Assembly (NCBI GenBank): GCA_013368325.1
Contig: JAACJK010000001.1
Coordinates: forward strand, 3,472,001 to 3,536,000
Reading direction: 5' to 3'
From: Ephemerocybe angulata
Lineage: Eukaryota; Basidiomycota; Agaricomycetes; Agaricales; Psathyrellaceae
Length of the DNA stretch: 64,000 nucleotides
Positions 1 to 10,861 of the stretch are shown here, piece after piece. Numbering within the stretch: the stretch's first letter is position 1; every line of letters starts with the position of its first letter. A program made the position numbers and the translations under genes. The notes under the pieces are model-generated. The model had not been told where the DNA came from and ran no database searches. It was given only the letters and a program-made list of their open reading frames with translations.

Positions 1-450
1 ACTGATGCACAGATACTATACAATAGCCAGACGCGACTACACTGTTCATAAACAGGTGACTGGGTCACGGTATAGAACGCAGGCCACGCAGAGTGGCTCC
101 GTATAAATGCTAACGACCTGCAGCCTACGAACCTCCAATCCCAAATCCCCGGTCGTCCCCAGCGTTGTGAATTGTGGCTAATTCGTCGTTGCATCACGCA
201 TCCCTGAGGCTGGAGCGCAGTCTTCAGCGTCCCCTCGGTGTCCAATGCCTGCATAGCGCACCATCCCCAAGGCGACACCTGTAGTACCGTTGTCGTTGTT
301 CTCGAACTCATCCCCGGGGAGGGGAGTTTCGAAGAGAATTGAAGAAACGCTCCTCTGTGCACTCAGGAGGTCCGGGCCTCTCGCATGTTAATGAGGAGCC
401 GGCATGCCAGGATAGGGACTAAAGTAGGATAACCACTGGAAAAGACGGTG
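1..450. other. No gene recognised
   Basis: No convincing coding exon, RNA gene or repeat was seen in this stretch on either strand. Confidence 0.4.
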
Positions 451-855
451 TCAGGATGAACTTTGTACGTGCCATACTGAAGAATTAGAAACAGTGCCTA
501 CCCATCTACAAAACTGTCCCATTGGTTCAAAAATCAACTGATTGTACAGACTGAGAGTATTGCAGCACTTACGCAACCGCAATATTGAAGTCTCCGAGCG
601 ACTGAGTGAAGCAGAGTAAGCTACGGGACTTGATTGAAGGACTGGAGTTTCTACCTGGCGGAAAGTGAAAACCAACGCAGAGAAGAGACGGAATGCTGGC
701 ATTGCCATCAGCCGGGAATGCTCCAATAGACCGCGTCGAAATATACCTATGAGTAAAAAGATGTGCACACCACTATCTCGACGAAGGATAGGTAAGAGTG
801 TGCCCGCCGTGTTTCGGTAACGAACGAGGAGAACTGATATCATCAGTATAGCCAT
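451..855 (-). pseudogene. Possible remnant of a membrane protein exon
   Basis: This is a 134-codon open frame on the minus strand. It contains a hydrophobic stretch preceded by a basic segment (RRDSGVHIFLLIGIF), which resembles the late part of the multi-TM DUF6533-type proteins that are abundant in basidiomycetes, where a charged RDG/RDSG step precedes a membrane helix. A GTAAGT donor inside the frame, in the codons for LRLRK, could end an exon there. No partner exons could be joined, so this is either a decayed copy or chance. The family link is weak inference. Confidence 0.2.
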
Positions 856-1864
856 GGCTATTTCGTTTAAAAGAAAGGAAATTATTTCCGTTTCGGACGT
901 GAGCGAGCGTGCGGTTACTAGGAAGAGAGGCTCCTGGAGAAATGTTATGTAGTGGGTGGAGAGGTGAGATGAAGGTGAGGCTGGGATGAGGGAGAGATGG
1001 CGATGAACTGTGCTACTCTGTGTTGGGATACCGATGACTAGTCGTGGTTCTATCTCGGCTCTTGTTAAGCGAGGACGGTTCCGGGTTTGCAGGGTTTGCA
1101 GCCTTGCAGGGTCTTGCTCGTTACACCAAGATGCTTGCCGTGATATATGAATTCGTACTCGAGTCTTGGAAGTCCTTTACAGGGGCGGCACTGTTGTATC
1201 AATCCATCTTGGGCTTTCGTACTAGTAATATCTACGCGTTCTAATACGTTGCAAGTAAGGTGTAAGCGCCCAGCGGCCCGATGGCGCTTACCTACATACA
1301 ATACTGGGGCCGTTTCCCAGGCCCTAGTACGACATTGCTGATCAACCGGGCGCGGGGAAGACGACCTCTCGGTGGGAAACCCGTTCGGATGCTGTGACAC
1401 TTACAGTGCGTATCATAGCTCGAGTTATAGTAGTTATCGTCCACATCTGTAGAGTAGCGGTATGCCAATTATAGGTTCGCTGTTCCGCTCTGCCCTGCTC
1501 ATGCATGTTATGCTGGTACAGCCCGGCGCAGCCCCAATTCATGCGGTCGCGATGTGTTAACAACACATCGTCTCTCTCATGATCACAGATACATCACGCA
1601 GAAACTCCAATATCGCAACATATGTATGGATTCTGGCGAAAACGTGTGGTGTAGACCCACAGCTAAATCAGTAGTGCCCCAGTGCCATATCACTGATCTT
1701 TATAGGCCCCCACAGCGGCGCTCCAACATCTCCGACAGGGCTCGGCCACTACATAATATGATTAGAATCTTGGCATACTTAACCATAATGAACGTCAAAA
1801 ACAACGTTATTACAAGCCCGTCCTGCTCATAATTAAAGTGACACCGCCACGTGTTGCGAGGGGA
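856..1864. other. No gene recognised
   Basis: No supported gene was seen. A short inverted pair, GTAAGCGCC and GGCGCTTAC, lies at 1262-1291 and belongs to a recurring motif discussed under findings. The last 50 bases are promoter for the small gene starting at 1982. Confidence 0.4.
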
Positions 1865-1870
1865 TATAAA
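1865..1870 (+). promoter_or_regulatory. TATA-like box upstream of the 1982 gene
   Basis: TATAAA lies 117 bases before the ATG and is followed by a long C/T-rich leader (tccttccttccttaccctc). This is a common fungal promoter and leader arrangement. Confidence 0.5.
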
Positions 1871-1981
1871 CATCTACAGCTTAATTTCGCCTCTTCTCTT
1901 TCCTTCCTTCCTTACCCTCTCCACTACATCATTCCACCCCATTCCTCCGTGACCCCAACTCCTCCCAGCAAAGCCGATACC

Positions 1982-2209
1982 ATGGCATCCCCAGACCTGC
2001 GACTCACAGCCCTCCTGCACACCCTAATCCAAACACACGAATACGTGCACACCCGCTCGCCGCTCGCGCCCGTCCTGGAGAAGACCGGCGTCGACGCGTA
2101 CGACGCCCTCTCGCTTTTATCGATTACTGCGCTTTTGGTGACGCTGTTCAGCTTTGGGGGCTCGGGGGAGGCGGAGGTGAAAGGGAAGAGGGTCGAGGGC
2201 AGAGCTTGA
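1982..2209 (+). CDS. Small single-span membrane protein, unknown function
   Basis: This 75-residue open frame starts at an ATG in a good initiation context (gataccATGgca). It follows a TATA-like box and a pyrimidine-rich leader, which is why this ATG was chosen over the in-frame upstream extension. The N-terminal half is polar and helical in character. Residues about 41-57 (DALSLLSITALLVTLFSF) form one hydrophobic segment, and a short charged tail ends in EVKGKRVEGRA. No domain was recognised. A downstream exon cannot be excluded, because the region after the stop is also G/C-rich and open in other frames. The promoter and start are the best evidence that it is a gene. Confidence 0.5.
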   Translation: MASPDLRLTALLHTLIQTHEYVHTRSPLAPVLEKTGVDAYDALSLLSITALLVTLFSFGGSGEAEVKGKRVEGRA

Positions 2210-2641
2210 AGGAGGGATGGGACGTGGGTCGACAAAGGAAGGGGGCAGGCAGGCGCTATGTGGGGGTGGGGAAGGAGACTCGTCGTCGTCGTCGTTGGAG
2301 GACTCTGGCCTCATCCATCCGTTATCCCCTTGCCACTCCTTGCCATTCTCTGGATTCGATGGAACCTCAACTGCTGCCACCTCGCCCTGCAACCTGGAAC
2401 GACAACACCACGACCCTGCATGCCCAGGTCGCATGACCTCTCACCATCCGCTCAAGTTTCTACCCCGCTCCAACCCACAAACATCAATAATCCAAACGCC
2501 ACACCCAATCTCCGAAGGACCGGGGAACCTAGCGCTAAGCGCCCACTTGCAGTCGATGTCGAGGTTGGACGATGAAGCTAGAACCTATGAAGGGGCTACA
2601 CATAGAACACAGAGTGGTGACGGTGGAGCGTATTTAGGACT

Positions 2642-2694
2642 GACACGTCTATAACACGGAGAGTATGAGCACAAGCCATTCAGTTCCTTATCAC
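2642..2694 (+). repeat. Direct repeat copy 1
   Basis: This copy pairs with 3298-3348. The last 24 bases (acaagccattcagttcctta then tcac) are identical in both copies. The preceding 27 or so bases are similar with a few changes and a small gap. Confidence 0.7.
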
Positions 2695-3297
2695 AATACC
2701 ACCTAGCATCTTCAATCTTATCACCGTCGTCCTGTAATCGACGCCCACATCTATACCACACACAACCCTCAAATCCTCACCCCACTTCCACGAAGCTCAT
2801 CGAAGCCTAGACTCGAGCGAGCAGCACGGAAATAAGCACCCAAGAACCCCTATCTAATAAGCGCCCGGCGATAATCCCCCGCCGACACGGTTCCACCGGT
2901 CATTACATCATAAGAAACCTTCACGCTTGCCCCTCCGCCACCTCACTCACCAAGACTTTATGAAAGACCAAGAAGGATATTAAGTCAGATAGCAACGCAA
3001 TCAACCTCCTACATCCCCTCTTAACCCATAGGTCCGGGGCCAACCTTCTCCAATGCCTTTGGCCAAGTCCTCGATCAGCAAATTGTACGCGAGCCATGGC
3101 AAGGCCGAGGCCAGGACTCGAGACCACCATCCACGTCGCATTACGACTCAACGGCCGGTGAGCACGGCGGCACCTCCAATCCCCTATCACAAATAATACA
3201 TTCAACTACACACCCAACAGCGAACCTCCTAGCCGAGGGGCTATATTCTAGTTACAGCGTACTGTACTCGAATAGCCGCAAATGGTATCTAGAGCTA

Positions 3298-3348
3298 GGC
3301 ATGTCTATAGCAAGGAGCGCATGTACAAGCCATTCAGTTCCTTATCAC
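3298..3348 (+). repeat. Direct repeat copy 2
   Basis: This is the second copy of the 2642-2694 repeat, about 655 bases downstream. It could mark the ends of a decayed mobile element or an old tandem duplication. Confidence 0.7.
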
Positions 3349-3515
3349 GCGTACAGATAGCCTTTGCCAAACTGATGTATCCCGCGATTGTGCTCAGCCT
3401 TAGAGCGTTAGATTCAACTATGTCCGGTGCCCAGCTACATCCGTAACCCAATTCTTCATCCAGATCAGACAGTGGCGTTGCTAGTAGTTGAACCGAGTGA
3501 GACTTTTGAAGCTCC

Positions 3516-4300
3516 CTATGAAAGGTAGGTAGAGCTTACCGCGTAACGCTGAGTCCTGCCAACTCGAAAGAACCAGACACGCGATAGTCGAACCCTGATC
3601 CTTCCAGTTAGTAAAATCCCCTGCCCTCCGAGTCGAATTTGGATAATTCCACCGTATAGATCAGGATCAGCGCAGCAAGGTATCTTCGGCGCGCTCCTAG
3701 CAATGCGTGGAGGCACAGGAGGAGGACGACTGGGGCCAGGCTATGAGACTTCCATGCATGAAAACACCCTTCATAGATTGAAAACTCGCCTTCTGCCCCG
3801 TAGACGATAACTCTTCCTATCACTGACGTGGCGGGGATGAGGATCAGGATCAAACATGCGGGGTACTTCCAGGGACTGACCTGAGCCATTAACTAGATAC
3901 ACTTGCCGACAGGCCTAAGAGGCAGCCTGGCGTGAGCACTGAAAAAGTGTGGCCAACGACCACATACACGCACGACCGAGGTGGGATGGATACCTTGGGG
4001 TTTAAGTCAGATGAATCCTAAGATCCGCTAGAAAAGCCTGTGTTATTACAGACCCAAAGAAGAGTTGTGGCATCCAACGCACTTAGAATGGATAGTATAA
4101 TACAGAAGATAGGGGAGTATCGAAGAAGGAGGAATAATATCTTCCCCGTTCTCCATTTCTGGGGCCATATCGTCGAAATCTAAACAATTACGCAGACTTT
4201 CAAGTAGTGAAAAGTTCAAAAGGGGGTTCTAAGCTTACTTCCTCTATCAATGTTGTGAGATAGTAGTAGACCTACAATCAAGAAATGGAAGCCGATGTCA
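3516..4300 (-). pseudogene. Possible decayed multi-span membrane protein
   Basis: On the minus strand, 3608-3889 encodes a strongly hydrophobic frame with a YLAALILIYTVELSKF segment. Near 4240 there is another hydrophobic minus-strand stretch (FLIVGLLLSHNIDRG) followed by a GTAAGC donor. Together they look like exons of a basidiomycete multi-TM protein (DUF6533-like), but no continuous gene could be assembled. Treat it as a weak candidate. Confidence 0.2.
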
Positions 4301-4477
4301 TGGCACAGCGGTCAGGGGTATGTCAAAGGATAACTTACATAAAAAGTCCAAAACCCGACTGAGTAGGAGAAAGTGAATCAAGAATACGCAGTACGACATT
4401 GAGCTTCCTTGTGCTTCCACGGCAATTCGGACTCTCCATAAAGATTCCCCGAGGTTCTTATGCAACACCACCACCAA

Positions 4478-4484
4478 TATAAAA
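4478..4484 (+). promoter_or_regulatory. TATA box of the secreted-peptide gene
   Basis: TATAAAA lies 77 bases upstream of the ATG at 4555, followed by a C/A-rich leader. This is a tidy core promoter for a gene whose frame is interrupted. Confidence 0.6.
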
Positions 4485-4554
4485 CGAGAAGCTTTAAGGT
4501 GCACACACCAAAAGTCCAATCTCCAGTCAATTCACCCCAATCGCAACTTGCATC

Positions 4555-4698
4555 ATGAAGTTCTTCAGCGCTGTCTCTTTCATCTCCACTCTCGTTGCGC
4601 TCGCGAGCATGGCGGGATAGGTCGCTGCGTCGCCTGCCCCCGTTCCCGAGGCGAACCCCCAGCGCGGCTGTGGACCTAGCAAGCAGGGCTCTTGTTGA
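4555..4698 (+). pseudogene. Small secreted Cys-containing peptide gene with in-frame TAG
   Basis: The frame opens with a textbook signal peptide (MKFFSAVSFISTLVALASMA, positions 1-20). It then meets TAG at 4618-4620 (codon 22), and continues in the same frame as a short Pro/Ala-rich pro-region and a tail with two cysteines near the C terminus, ending at TGA 4696-4698. The total is 47 codons including the TAG. Promoter, signal peptide and downstream composition all fit a real small secreted protein, so the stop looks like a recent lesion, a sequence error or a readthrough site. No simple canonical intron removes the TAG. The function is unknown, and many fungal small secreted peptides have no assigned role. 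Confidence 0.5.
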
Positions 4699-5102
4699 TC
4701 GAATAATTTGTGTATGATGTTTTGGAGTGTGTTTTTGGTGCGTTGGGTGGCTTCTTTCAGGCCGTGGGACATCGTTGGCTCATAGTCACAAATAGGCGCT
4801 CGAGACACGGACAAGAAGATATGGAGAGTATTGGCGGATAACTTGGAGCTCATACGTGGTTAGGAAGGAGATTTGGACGATGTGTATGGCAGTGGTGATG
4901 GAAGAAGTGAGAACGAAGCGCCTGTTATTTGGAGACCGTATATCTTGCTGTTCGCGCCCCGAATTCATGTGTCAAAGAAATTTGCACTTACCACTCCCAT
5001 CTTGGTGTACACCTTTTCATCTCGATCAAGGCAGACCTTTGAGAGAGTTGCTGTCTTGATATGGCACCTTGCTATGAAAGACACAATGGCTAAGCCCTGC
5101 AT

Positions 5103-5237
5103 GGTGAGATGGCCGAGCGGTCTAAGGCGCCAGACTAAGGAGACCAGGACATCCGATGTTCAATTCCGTTGTTCCTCGTTCTGCGAGGATCAGCCATCTG
5201 GTCCGAAAGGGCGTGGGTTCGAATCCCACTCTCATCA
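5103..5237 (+). tRNA. tRNA-Leu(AAG) with 55-base intron
   Basis: The acceptor stem GGTGAGA (5103-5109) pairs with TCTCATC (5230-5236), and the discriminator is A. The D stem is GCC/GGC and the anticodon stem CCAGA (5130-5134) pairs with TCTGG (5197-5201). The anticodon AAG is at 5137-5139. The intron runs 5141-5195, directly after base 37. A variable arm typical of Leu tRNAs (TCCGAAAGGGC) and the T arm GTGGG-TTCGAAT-CCCAC follow. It was read by eye and no covariance model was run. Confidence 0.9.
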
Positions 5238-5508
5238 GACTTTTTGCCTCGTAGTCTGCTCGTAGCCATACCGAAGGCCGAGCGGCGACTCTCCAGTACT
5301 CTCTTTTTTCCTATTCAATCCTCTGCTTGATGCGACAGCATGACCCATAAGGGAGCTAGGAGGTCCCATCAATTATCAGGATGAAAAGGCGTAGATCTAA
5401 CACACCGAGATGGGGTAGTGAGTACAGATCACTTCGACTCATGTCCTCTTCGCCCTGGGGCAGGGGGAGGCCAGCGCCAAAGTGTGATGACGGCATCGTG
5501 GGGCAACA

Positions 5509-5595
5509 GGTTCTATAGTGTAGTGGTCATCACTCGAGATTCTGACACACTGTGATCATATTCTCGAAACCCAGGTTCGAACCCTGGTAGGACCT
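5509..5595 (+). tRNA. tRNA-Gln(CTG) with 15-base intron
   Basis: The acceptor GGTTCTA pairs with TAGGACC and the discriminator is T. The anticodon stem is CGAGA (5535-5539) with TCTCG (5562-5566). The anticodon CTG lies at 5542-5544, and the intron 5546-5560 follows base 37. The T arm is CCAGG-TTCGAAC-CCTGG. It is one of five near-identical genes in the window and lies 600 bases upstream of an F-box gene. Confidence 0.93.
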
Positions 5596-6194
5596 TCACC
5601 ATGTGTTCACTTTTTCCCTCCTAGGCATCCACAAGTTACAGCCCCATGCGCAGCTGCAAGTGTATAGGCTTCTATACGCAGGCTGCGTAACACAGTCCAA
5701 CCCCAGCTTGATGTCACCCGATATTTTTCGTATTGACAGCTCTTTTTGGGGTACCTGATGAAGTTAGACATCTTTTCCCCCCGGTGGTCTCATGTTCCCG
5801 TATCTGAGCCGTATCTGAGCTTTGATCATGATAACGCATTGTGCTGTGGGTCCACGTCGAGATATCTGATCGGATATGATAGACGCCAGGGTGAGCGCCT
5901 AACAGAAATGGCAATAGAATACCCGCGAGGGTCGGATTGTGGGTGTGATAGCTCGTCTGTGGGACATAGTACGTTTTCAAATGACAAGTAACATTCCGTT
6001 TCTGAAGTGTGGCCCCTCAGATGAGCCGCTTACTGAATGTTCTCCTCGAGTGGCTGCACCACGTGTTTCGTCGTCAACTCTTCACGTTCTCGTCACAAGG
6101 GCCTTCGCCCAGAAGCTATAAGCAGCCACTGTAAGCTCGAAAATACATTTGCCTCTTACTCTGCTACCACATCCTTGCGTTTACAGTGGCCAGT
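5596..6194. other. Spacer between tRNA-Gln and F-box gene
   Basis: No gene is supported. A possible donor (actGTAAGC near 6128) and an acceptor (ttacAG just before 6187) leave room for an upstream non-coding or short coding exon of the F-box gene. Confidence 0.35.
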
Positions 6195-7428
6195 ATGCCC
6201 GCCGGCCATATCCTCACTGAAGAGGAGATATCCGCTGCCAAGAAAGCTGGGTTCGCTGAGGACACGCAGGAAGCGTTCCGGCTCGCGGTTCAGGCGCGCG
6301 AGAAAAAGTGGAAAGAGGCATTGAGCGAGGGGTGGGTCTTACCGAAGAAGGTTGGGAAGTGTAGGCTGCAAGACCTATCCCAAGATCTCCTATCCGAGGT
6401 GAGTTAGATCCTTCCACTACATTTCCCGGGGTTATGTATACTAGGAGTTGTCTGATCTGGGGCTTTTAGGTTCTTGGTTGGTGCCATCCTCTGGACGTTC
6501 TTCATATCGCTCGGACTGCGAAGTCCTTTCGCAAGTTCTTGATGAGCCGCCGCTCGAAGCCTATCTGGACACGCGCCTTGTCTAGTGTTGAGGGGCTTCC
6601 CTCCGTTCCTGATTATATCTACTGCGACGAGCCGCGGTTCGTCGCTTTAATGTTTACCGAGGAATGCCATGTGCGTCCACCGTCCCTGTAGTTCACCGAG
6701 CAAATGCTTACCAGATACTAGGAGTGCGCGATATGGAACACTGACCCCGTTGCGATCGAGGAGGGTATTTTCCCAATCCTACACATGGATGCTTACATGC
6801 GCCTCTGCCACTGGTGTACCGAGTTCTTGTAGGTCGCTTTCCTTATCCAGCGGGGACTTAGAGGCGCTGATACGTAGTAGGTTTGACGTTTGGGACGGAG
6901 AAATGTTCCCAGAGGGTCTGGAGGCCGAAGAATGTGAATTCATGATCCCTCGGACCACTGAACCGCTCAGGCTGGATGAGCGAGAGGAAGCGAAGCGGCT
7001 CGGACGAGGTAAGAGAAAGTATTCACGTCGCCACTGTATCCAGACACTAATTGCTTTCTACCCCCACCGTGATACAGACAGCGACAACTTGACAATCCCA
7101 GCGCGGTACCACATAGCAAGCGCCGAGACCTTCCAGGAGCTTTACGACGCCGTCTCGAAGGATGAAGACATACCACAATTTCTTCAGGATGAGGAAGAAA
7201 TTTGGGTACAGCGAAAGAAGGTGCGCTGTAATTTCCCTCTGGCCAACGTTTGGTGTGCCCAGCTTATCTGGCGTACAGCATGCCCAAATTTGCCTCGAGT
7301 TCCTTGAGGGGCAGAAAAGTCCAAGCGACCCGGACCAACCCAAGGCCGAGTCGGATGACAAGGATGAACAGGAGGATGGCCTTCCGCGGGACAACTTGTT
7401 GGGATTAGAAATTGGACCAACCAGTTGA
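6195..7428 (+). CDS. F-box protein (family member 1)
   Basis: Six exons join in frame: 6195-6398, 6470-6670, 6722-6828, 6881-7008, 7078-7220 and 7279-7428, giving 310 residues. The N-terminal 60 residues are charged. An F-box begins at the exon 1/2 junction (LLSE followed by VLGWCHPLDVLHIARTAKSF), and its second exon is exactly 201 bases, as in the two F-box relatives at 34 and 45 kb. A CxxC-like CHWC motif follows. The C terminus is acidic. F-box proteins recruit substrates to SCF ubiquitin ligases, but the substrate here is unknown. It is less than half the length of the 34-kb relative, lacking its long C-terminal part. The start is uncertain because an earlier exon is possible. Confidence 0.7.
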
Positions 7429-8456
7429 TAATGTGTATTCTTCGTGGTGTACGATGCCTGTGACGGGGTTGGCGGACACGGAAAAGGCGAACTACTTGAT
7501 CATGAACCATAGTAGATCCGCTATCCCGCGGCAGAAGCCAGACTCGCTCTTTTGAATTAGTCTACAAACTTGAAATGGATGTTCCTTGACGGTTACTTTC
7601 GCGTTCCTAACACATCTTTGCCCTCAGACTGGCGTATTTACGCACCAGAACGTTATATACGACGGAATCGGTGGCGGGCCACCTCCCAATCAGCGGCCGT
7701 TGCCGGAATGCGTAAGCGCTCATCGAATTTCAATCAGATCGAATCGTGTGATGGGTTTGCCCACGGTTCGCCCTTTACTCTTCTCCATCACCTACTACCA
7801 TGTCCACTCAACAGGCTCGACTATGTTGATTCTTGAATCGGATTCGTCCAAGTTCCCAAGTCTGACTGTTTGAAGCTGACTATCGCCACGGACCACGTAA
7901 TCCCGCAAGGAACTACCGTCGGATGCTCAAAGTTTTGTGCAGACTGACTTCCTGCACTCTATCCAGGGCATAGACAATGCGAACCGTCGTCATAGCCCAG
8001 AGAGAGGATATGGTGTCTTCCTCGCGAGTACCAACTTCTTCAATTGACATTTGGTCGCTAGGTGTAGGACCTGCAAGGTAAGCGCAACCGGGCTACCTGG
8101 CGTTACACCGCCCATCCGATGTTATCGCGGCCGCTCCAAGGTTCCAGTACTTGACTAGTTCAGGTTTTAATGACGCGCGCAAGGCACACTATCGCCATAA
8201 AAATGCACCATATCAAGCCCCACATAGATCCGAACCTCAATCGTTCGAAACAGATAGCAGTTTGGCACCAGGACCGCATGGGGTCTGAGGTGGTAAAAAC
8301 GACTGAAAAGCAAGGCCACGTACGGAGGAACACGATTCTACTGTCCCTTCTTCACACCCACCTATCGCTTGGAACCTCTTCGATACGCCTCTGTCCTCTA
8401 TACTTTGAAGGCTAGCGAGACTTCCTTGGTCCCCGATTTTCCTGACTAAGGACGCA
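7429..8456. other. No gene recognised
   Basis: Several short open frames overlap here without recognisable domains or convincing splice sites. The end of the stretch is the upstream region of the P450 remnant. Confidence 0.35.
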
Positions 8457-10169
8457 ATGCCGTTCTCTGACATACTGCAGGGACTCACTCTAGACTTTGC
8501 AAGCTCGGAAGAGCTTCTATCAGCATTCGACAACGTCGGATACCTAGCTGCTGGGTATCTTGTTACCGGCCTCGTTCATAGATACTACGTGCGCTACAAG
8601 GCGGGCCCAACGCTGCCCTTGCCGCCACAGGCGCCGCCCAAAGGCACCCATGGGCAGCTTGCGCCGGCAGACAAACTGCCGTATCTCTTCTACCAGGACT
8701 ATTCCAAGAAGCTTAGTGAGTTGCTTTTAGTCTATACCTACAGATTCTCCTGACGGAACGGTCACAGACTCGGATATCATCCATGTCCCAATTGGAAGAG
8801 ACACTTTGATTCTCTTGAACTCACTGGACGCCGCTACATCGGTGCTCGAGAAGAGATCTAGTCTTTATTATAATCGGTAAATTCAAGCCGAATTCTCTTT
8901 CCCTCTTTCCGTGTTCTCCTTGGCTAACAGAGTCGGGGCCTCCTTTCGGTAGAACCCATGATTCAGATCAAGATATCACAATCCACGATTCGAAACGCTG
9001 GAACGGATGCGTTCGCGGTATGCTTCTGCCACAACTATTGTGCAGTCCGGGAGAAACCATTTCTGTCGTGAAAAGGTACGCTACGACAAGGACTTCCAAA
9101 AGGAATGCCGCTGAAGTATCGTAGGTTTGGTGAAGGTATGATGACGACAGGACCTGTCGGAAGCACGGTAAGCCGATACTCATATGAGGCGTACCTGAAC
9201 TCAGACAAGTCCCTTCATCTAGACGCTCGAAGCTCTGGAGAATGGCGACTTGCGGACACCATCTGATCTTGGGAGCTGCTGCGGTGAGCATATCAAGGAT
9301 CATTCCAAGTTCTCGGGACTGAGGTCTGAGCGGAGCAGTGGGTGGAGACACTGTTGTCGCAGTAATCAAGACGTTTTTCCAGGCAATATCTCTCCTCCCG
9401 CAGGTCCAAAATAGGGCCCATGCAGAGATTAATGGCGTCTGTGGCAAAAATCGACTTCCTATGTTTGCAGACAGGCATAACCTCCCATATGTCACCGCTA
9501 TTGTAAAGGAGGTGCTAAGGTACGGGCAAGACGGATATTAAGCGGAGACCATGAGCTTACAACGCCTGCGTGGTGCTAGATGGCAACCCCCGAGCCCTAT
9601 ATCGTCTCCCTACATCGCCAAGAAAGCCGATGAATATAATGGATATAGGATACCCGCTGGTGGAACTGTAATCGCTAACATATGGTACGCCATACTTCGC
9701 CTTTCTTGCTCATGTACAGCATGTCTAATAACTCCCGCATCGCAATAGGGCAATCCTCCACGACGAAATTGACTATCCAGACCCATCCTCTTTTAAGCCT
9801 GAGCGTTTCATTCACCCCGACGGGAGATTGAATAAGACGGCGCGCGATCCCGCCAGCGTTGTTTTTGGCTTTGGCAGGAGGTGCGTCACCACCACTTCTT
9901 TGGCACGATGTTAATGCCATGTCTGATGCTTCAATGATTTATGCAGCTCATGCCCTGGGAAGGACGCCATATCGTCGACTCTGTGGACGACGATAGCGAG
10001 TGTACTCGCAGTTTTTTATGTGGAGCGGAACACAGCTGGGGATGGGAGGGACTTCACGCCTGAGACGGCGTATCTTGCTGATAGTGACAAGTCACTCCTG
10101 GTCAGAACGAGAGTACGTTCCGTTGAACTTGCTGCGCTCATCCGGAATGAGCAACAAAGCTTGCCATAG
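8457..10169 (+). pseudogene. Cytochrome P450 pseudogene (basidiomycete CYP, microsomal type)
   Basis: The N terminus is intact: a membrane anchor (VGYLAAGYLVTGLVHRYY) followed by a Pro-rich hinge (LPLPPQAPP), then introns at about 8714 and 8878. After exon 3 begins, at about 8935, the frame hits stops and small shifts (GTC GGG GCC TCC TTT CGG TAG). Later parts are still readable: the helix I segment near 9338 (AGGDTVV-like), the PERF motif near 9790 (DPSSFKPERFIHPDG), and the heme loop split by an intron at about 9881-9942. The loop reads FGFGRSSCPGK after splicing, so the Cys is present but the usual Arg two residues before it is Ser. Family members oxidise small hydrophobic substrates with a reductase partner. 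This copy cannot make a full protein. Confidence 0.85.
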
Positions 10170-10771
10170 CATGGGCGTTGATAAAGTGAAGCACATTGCT
10201 CTCTTTGGTAGCTTGGTTACTTACTGTCGAGAAGCCCAGGTTAAATTTCCTGGCTATGCAGGGCCTATGGGACGCATTTGCACCTGTTTGACACTTAAGC
10301 CCTGTACTTTTAGAAATGCCTCCCAGATCGAGTAGAGAAATGTCTAGAATGTATACCTCTTGTCACCCCTTGGTATGGTATACCCAGTCAGGCCCCATAT
10401 TTGATTGCTGTCTCGCGTCGAGTGCGACATCCACGGTTAACGTGAGCCATGATGACCTGCCAAACGGATACATGAACAGATTCCAGCGCATCGAGACGTT
10501 GCAGACATGAGACATAATGTAGGATGCGAAGATACCAAGTCGAGATGAGGGCGAGCTTCGCGCTGTGCGTTGATCCGGTGTTCGAACCCGAACAGACGCC
10601 CACGGGCGCTTAATCGTCCATCGACGTCCCTTGTCCTTTCATTACTGTTTCTCCGTGCCCCATGTCCATGGAAAAGCCGTTGTCGTAAAGCACGGTGCTA
10701 AGCGCCGGCGCGCCATTGGTCAAGGCCTCAAAGCCCGCCTACCATCAATAGATCCCCCGCAACAGCTGCGC
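10170..10771. other. No gene recognised
   Basis: No supported coding exon was seen. GGCGCTTA (10605-10612) and TAAGCGCC (10699-10706), copies of a recurring motif, lie upstream of the next gene. Confidence 0.4.
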
Positions 10772-10779
10772 TATATAAA
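10772..10779 (+). promoter_or_regulatory. TATA box upstream of the 10862 gene
   Basis: TATATAAA lies 90 bases before the ATG and is followed by a C/T-rich leader. It supports the downstream small frame as a real gene. Confidence 0.6.
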
Positions 10780-10861
10780 GCACCCCAATTATTTCCTCAA
10801 CGCCTAGAATTCTCCTCTTTCACCTTCGCCGCCCCAGCATAAACACCCAGCATTCGTCAAT

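Larger units (their letters stand above)
2210..3515. other. Gene-poor stretch with a direct repeat
   Basis: Open frames here are overlapping and low-complexity (a GTC triplet run near 2280) with no recognisable product. The only clear structure is the diverged direct repeat at 2642-2694 and 3298-3348. Confidence 0.4.
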
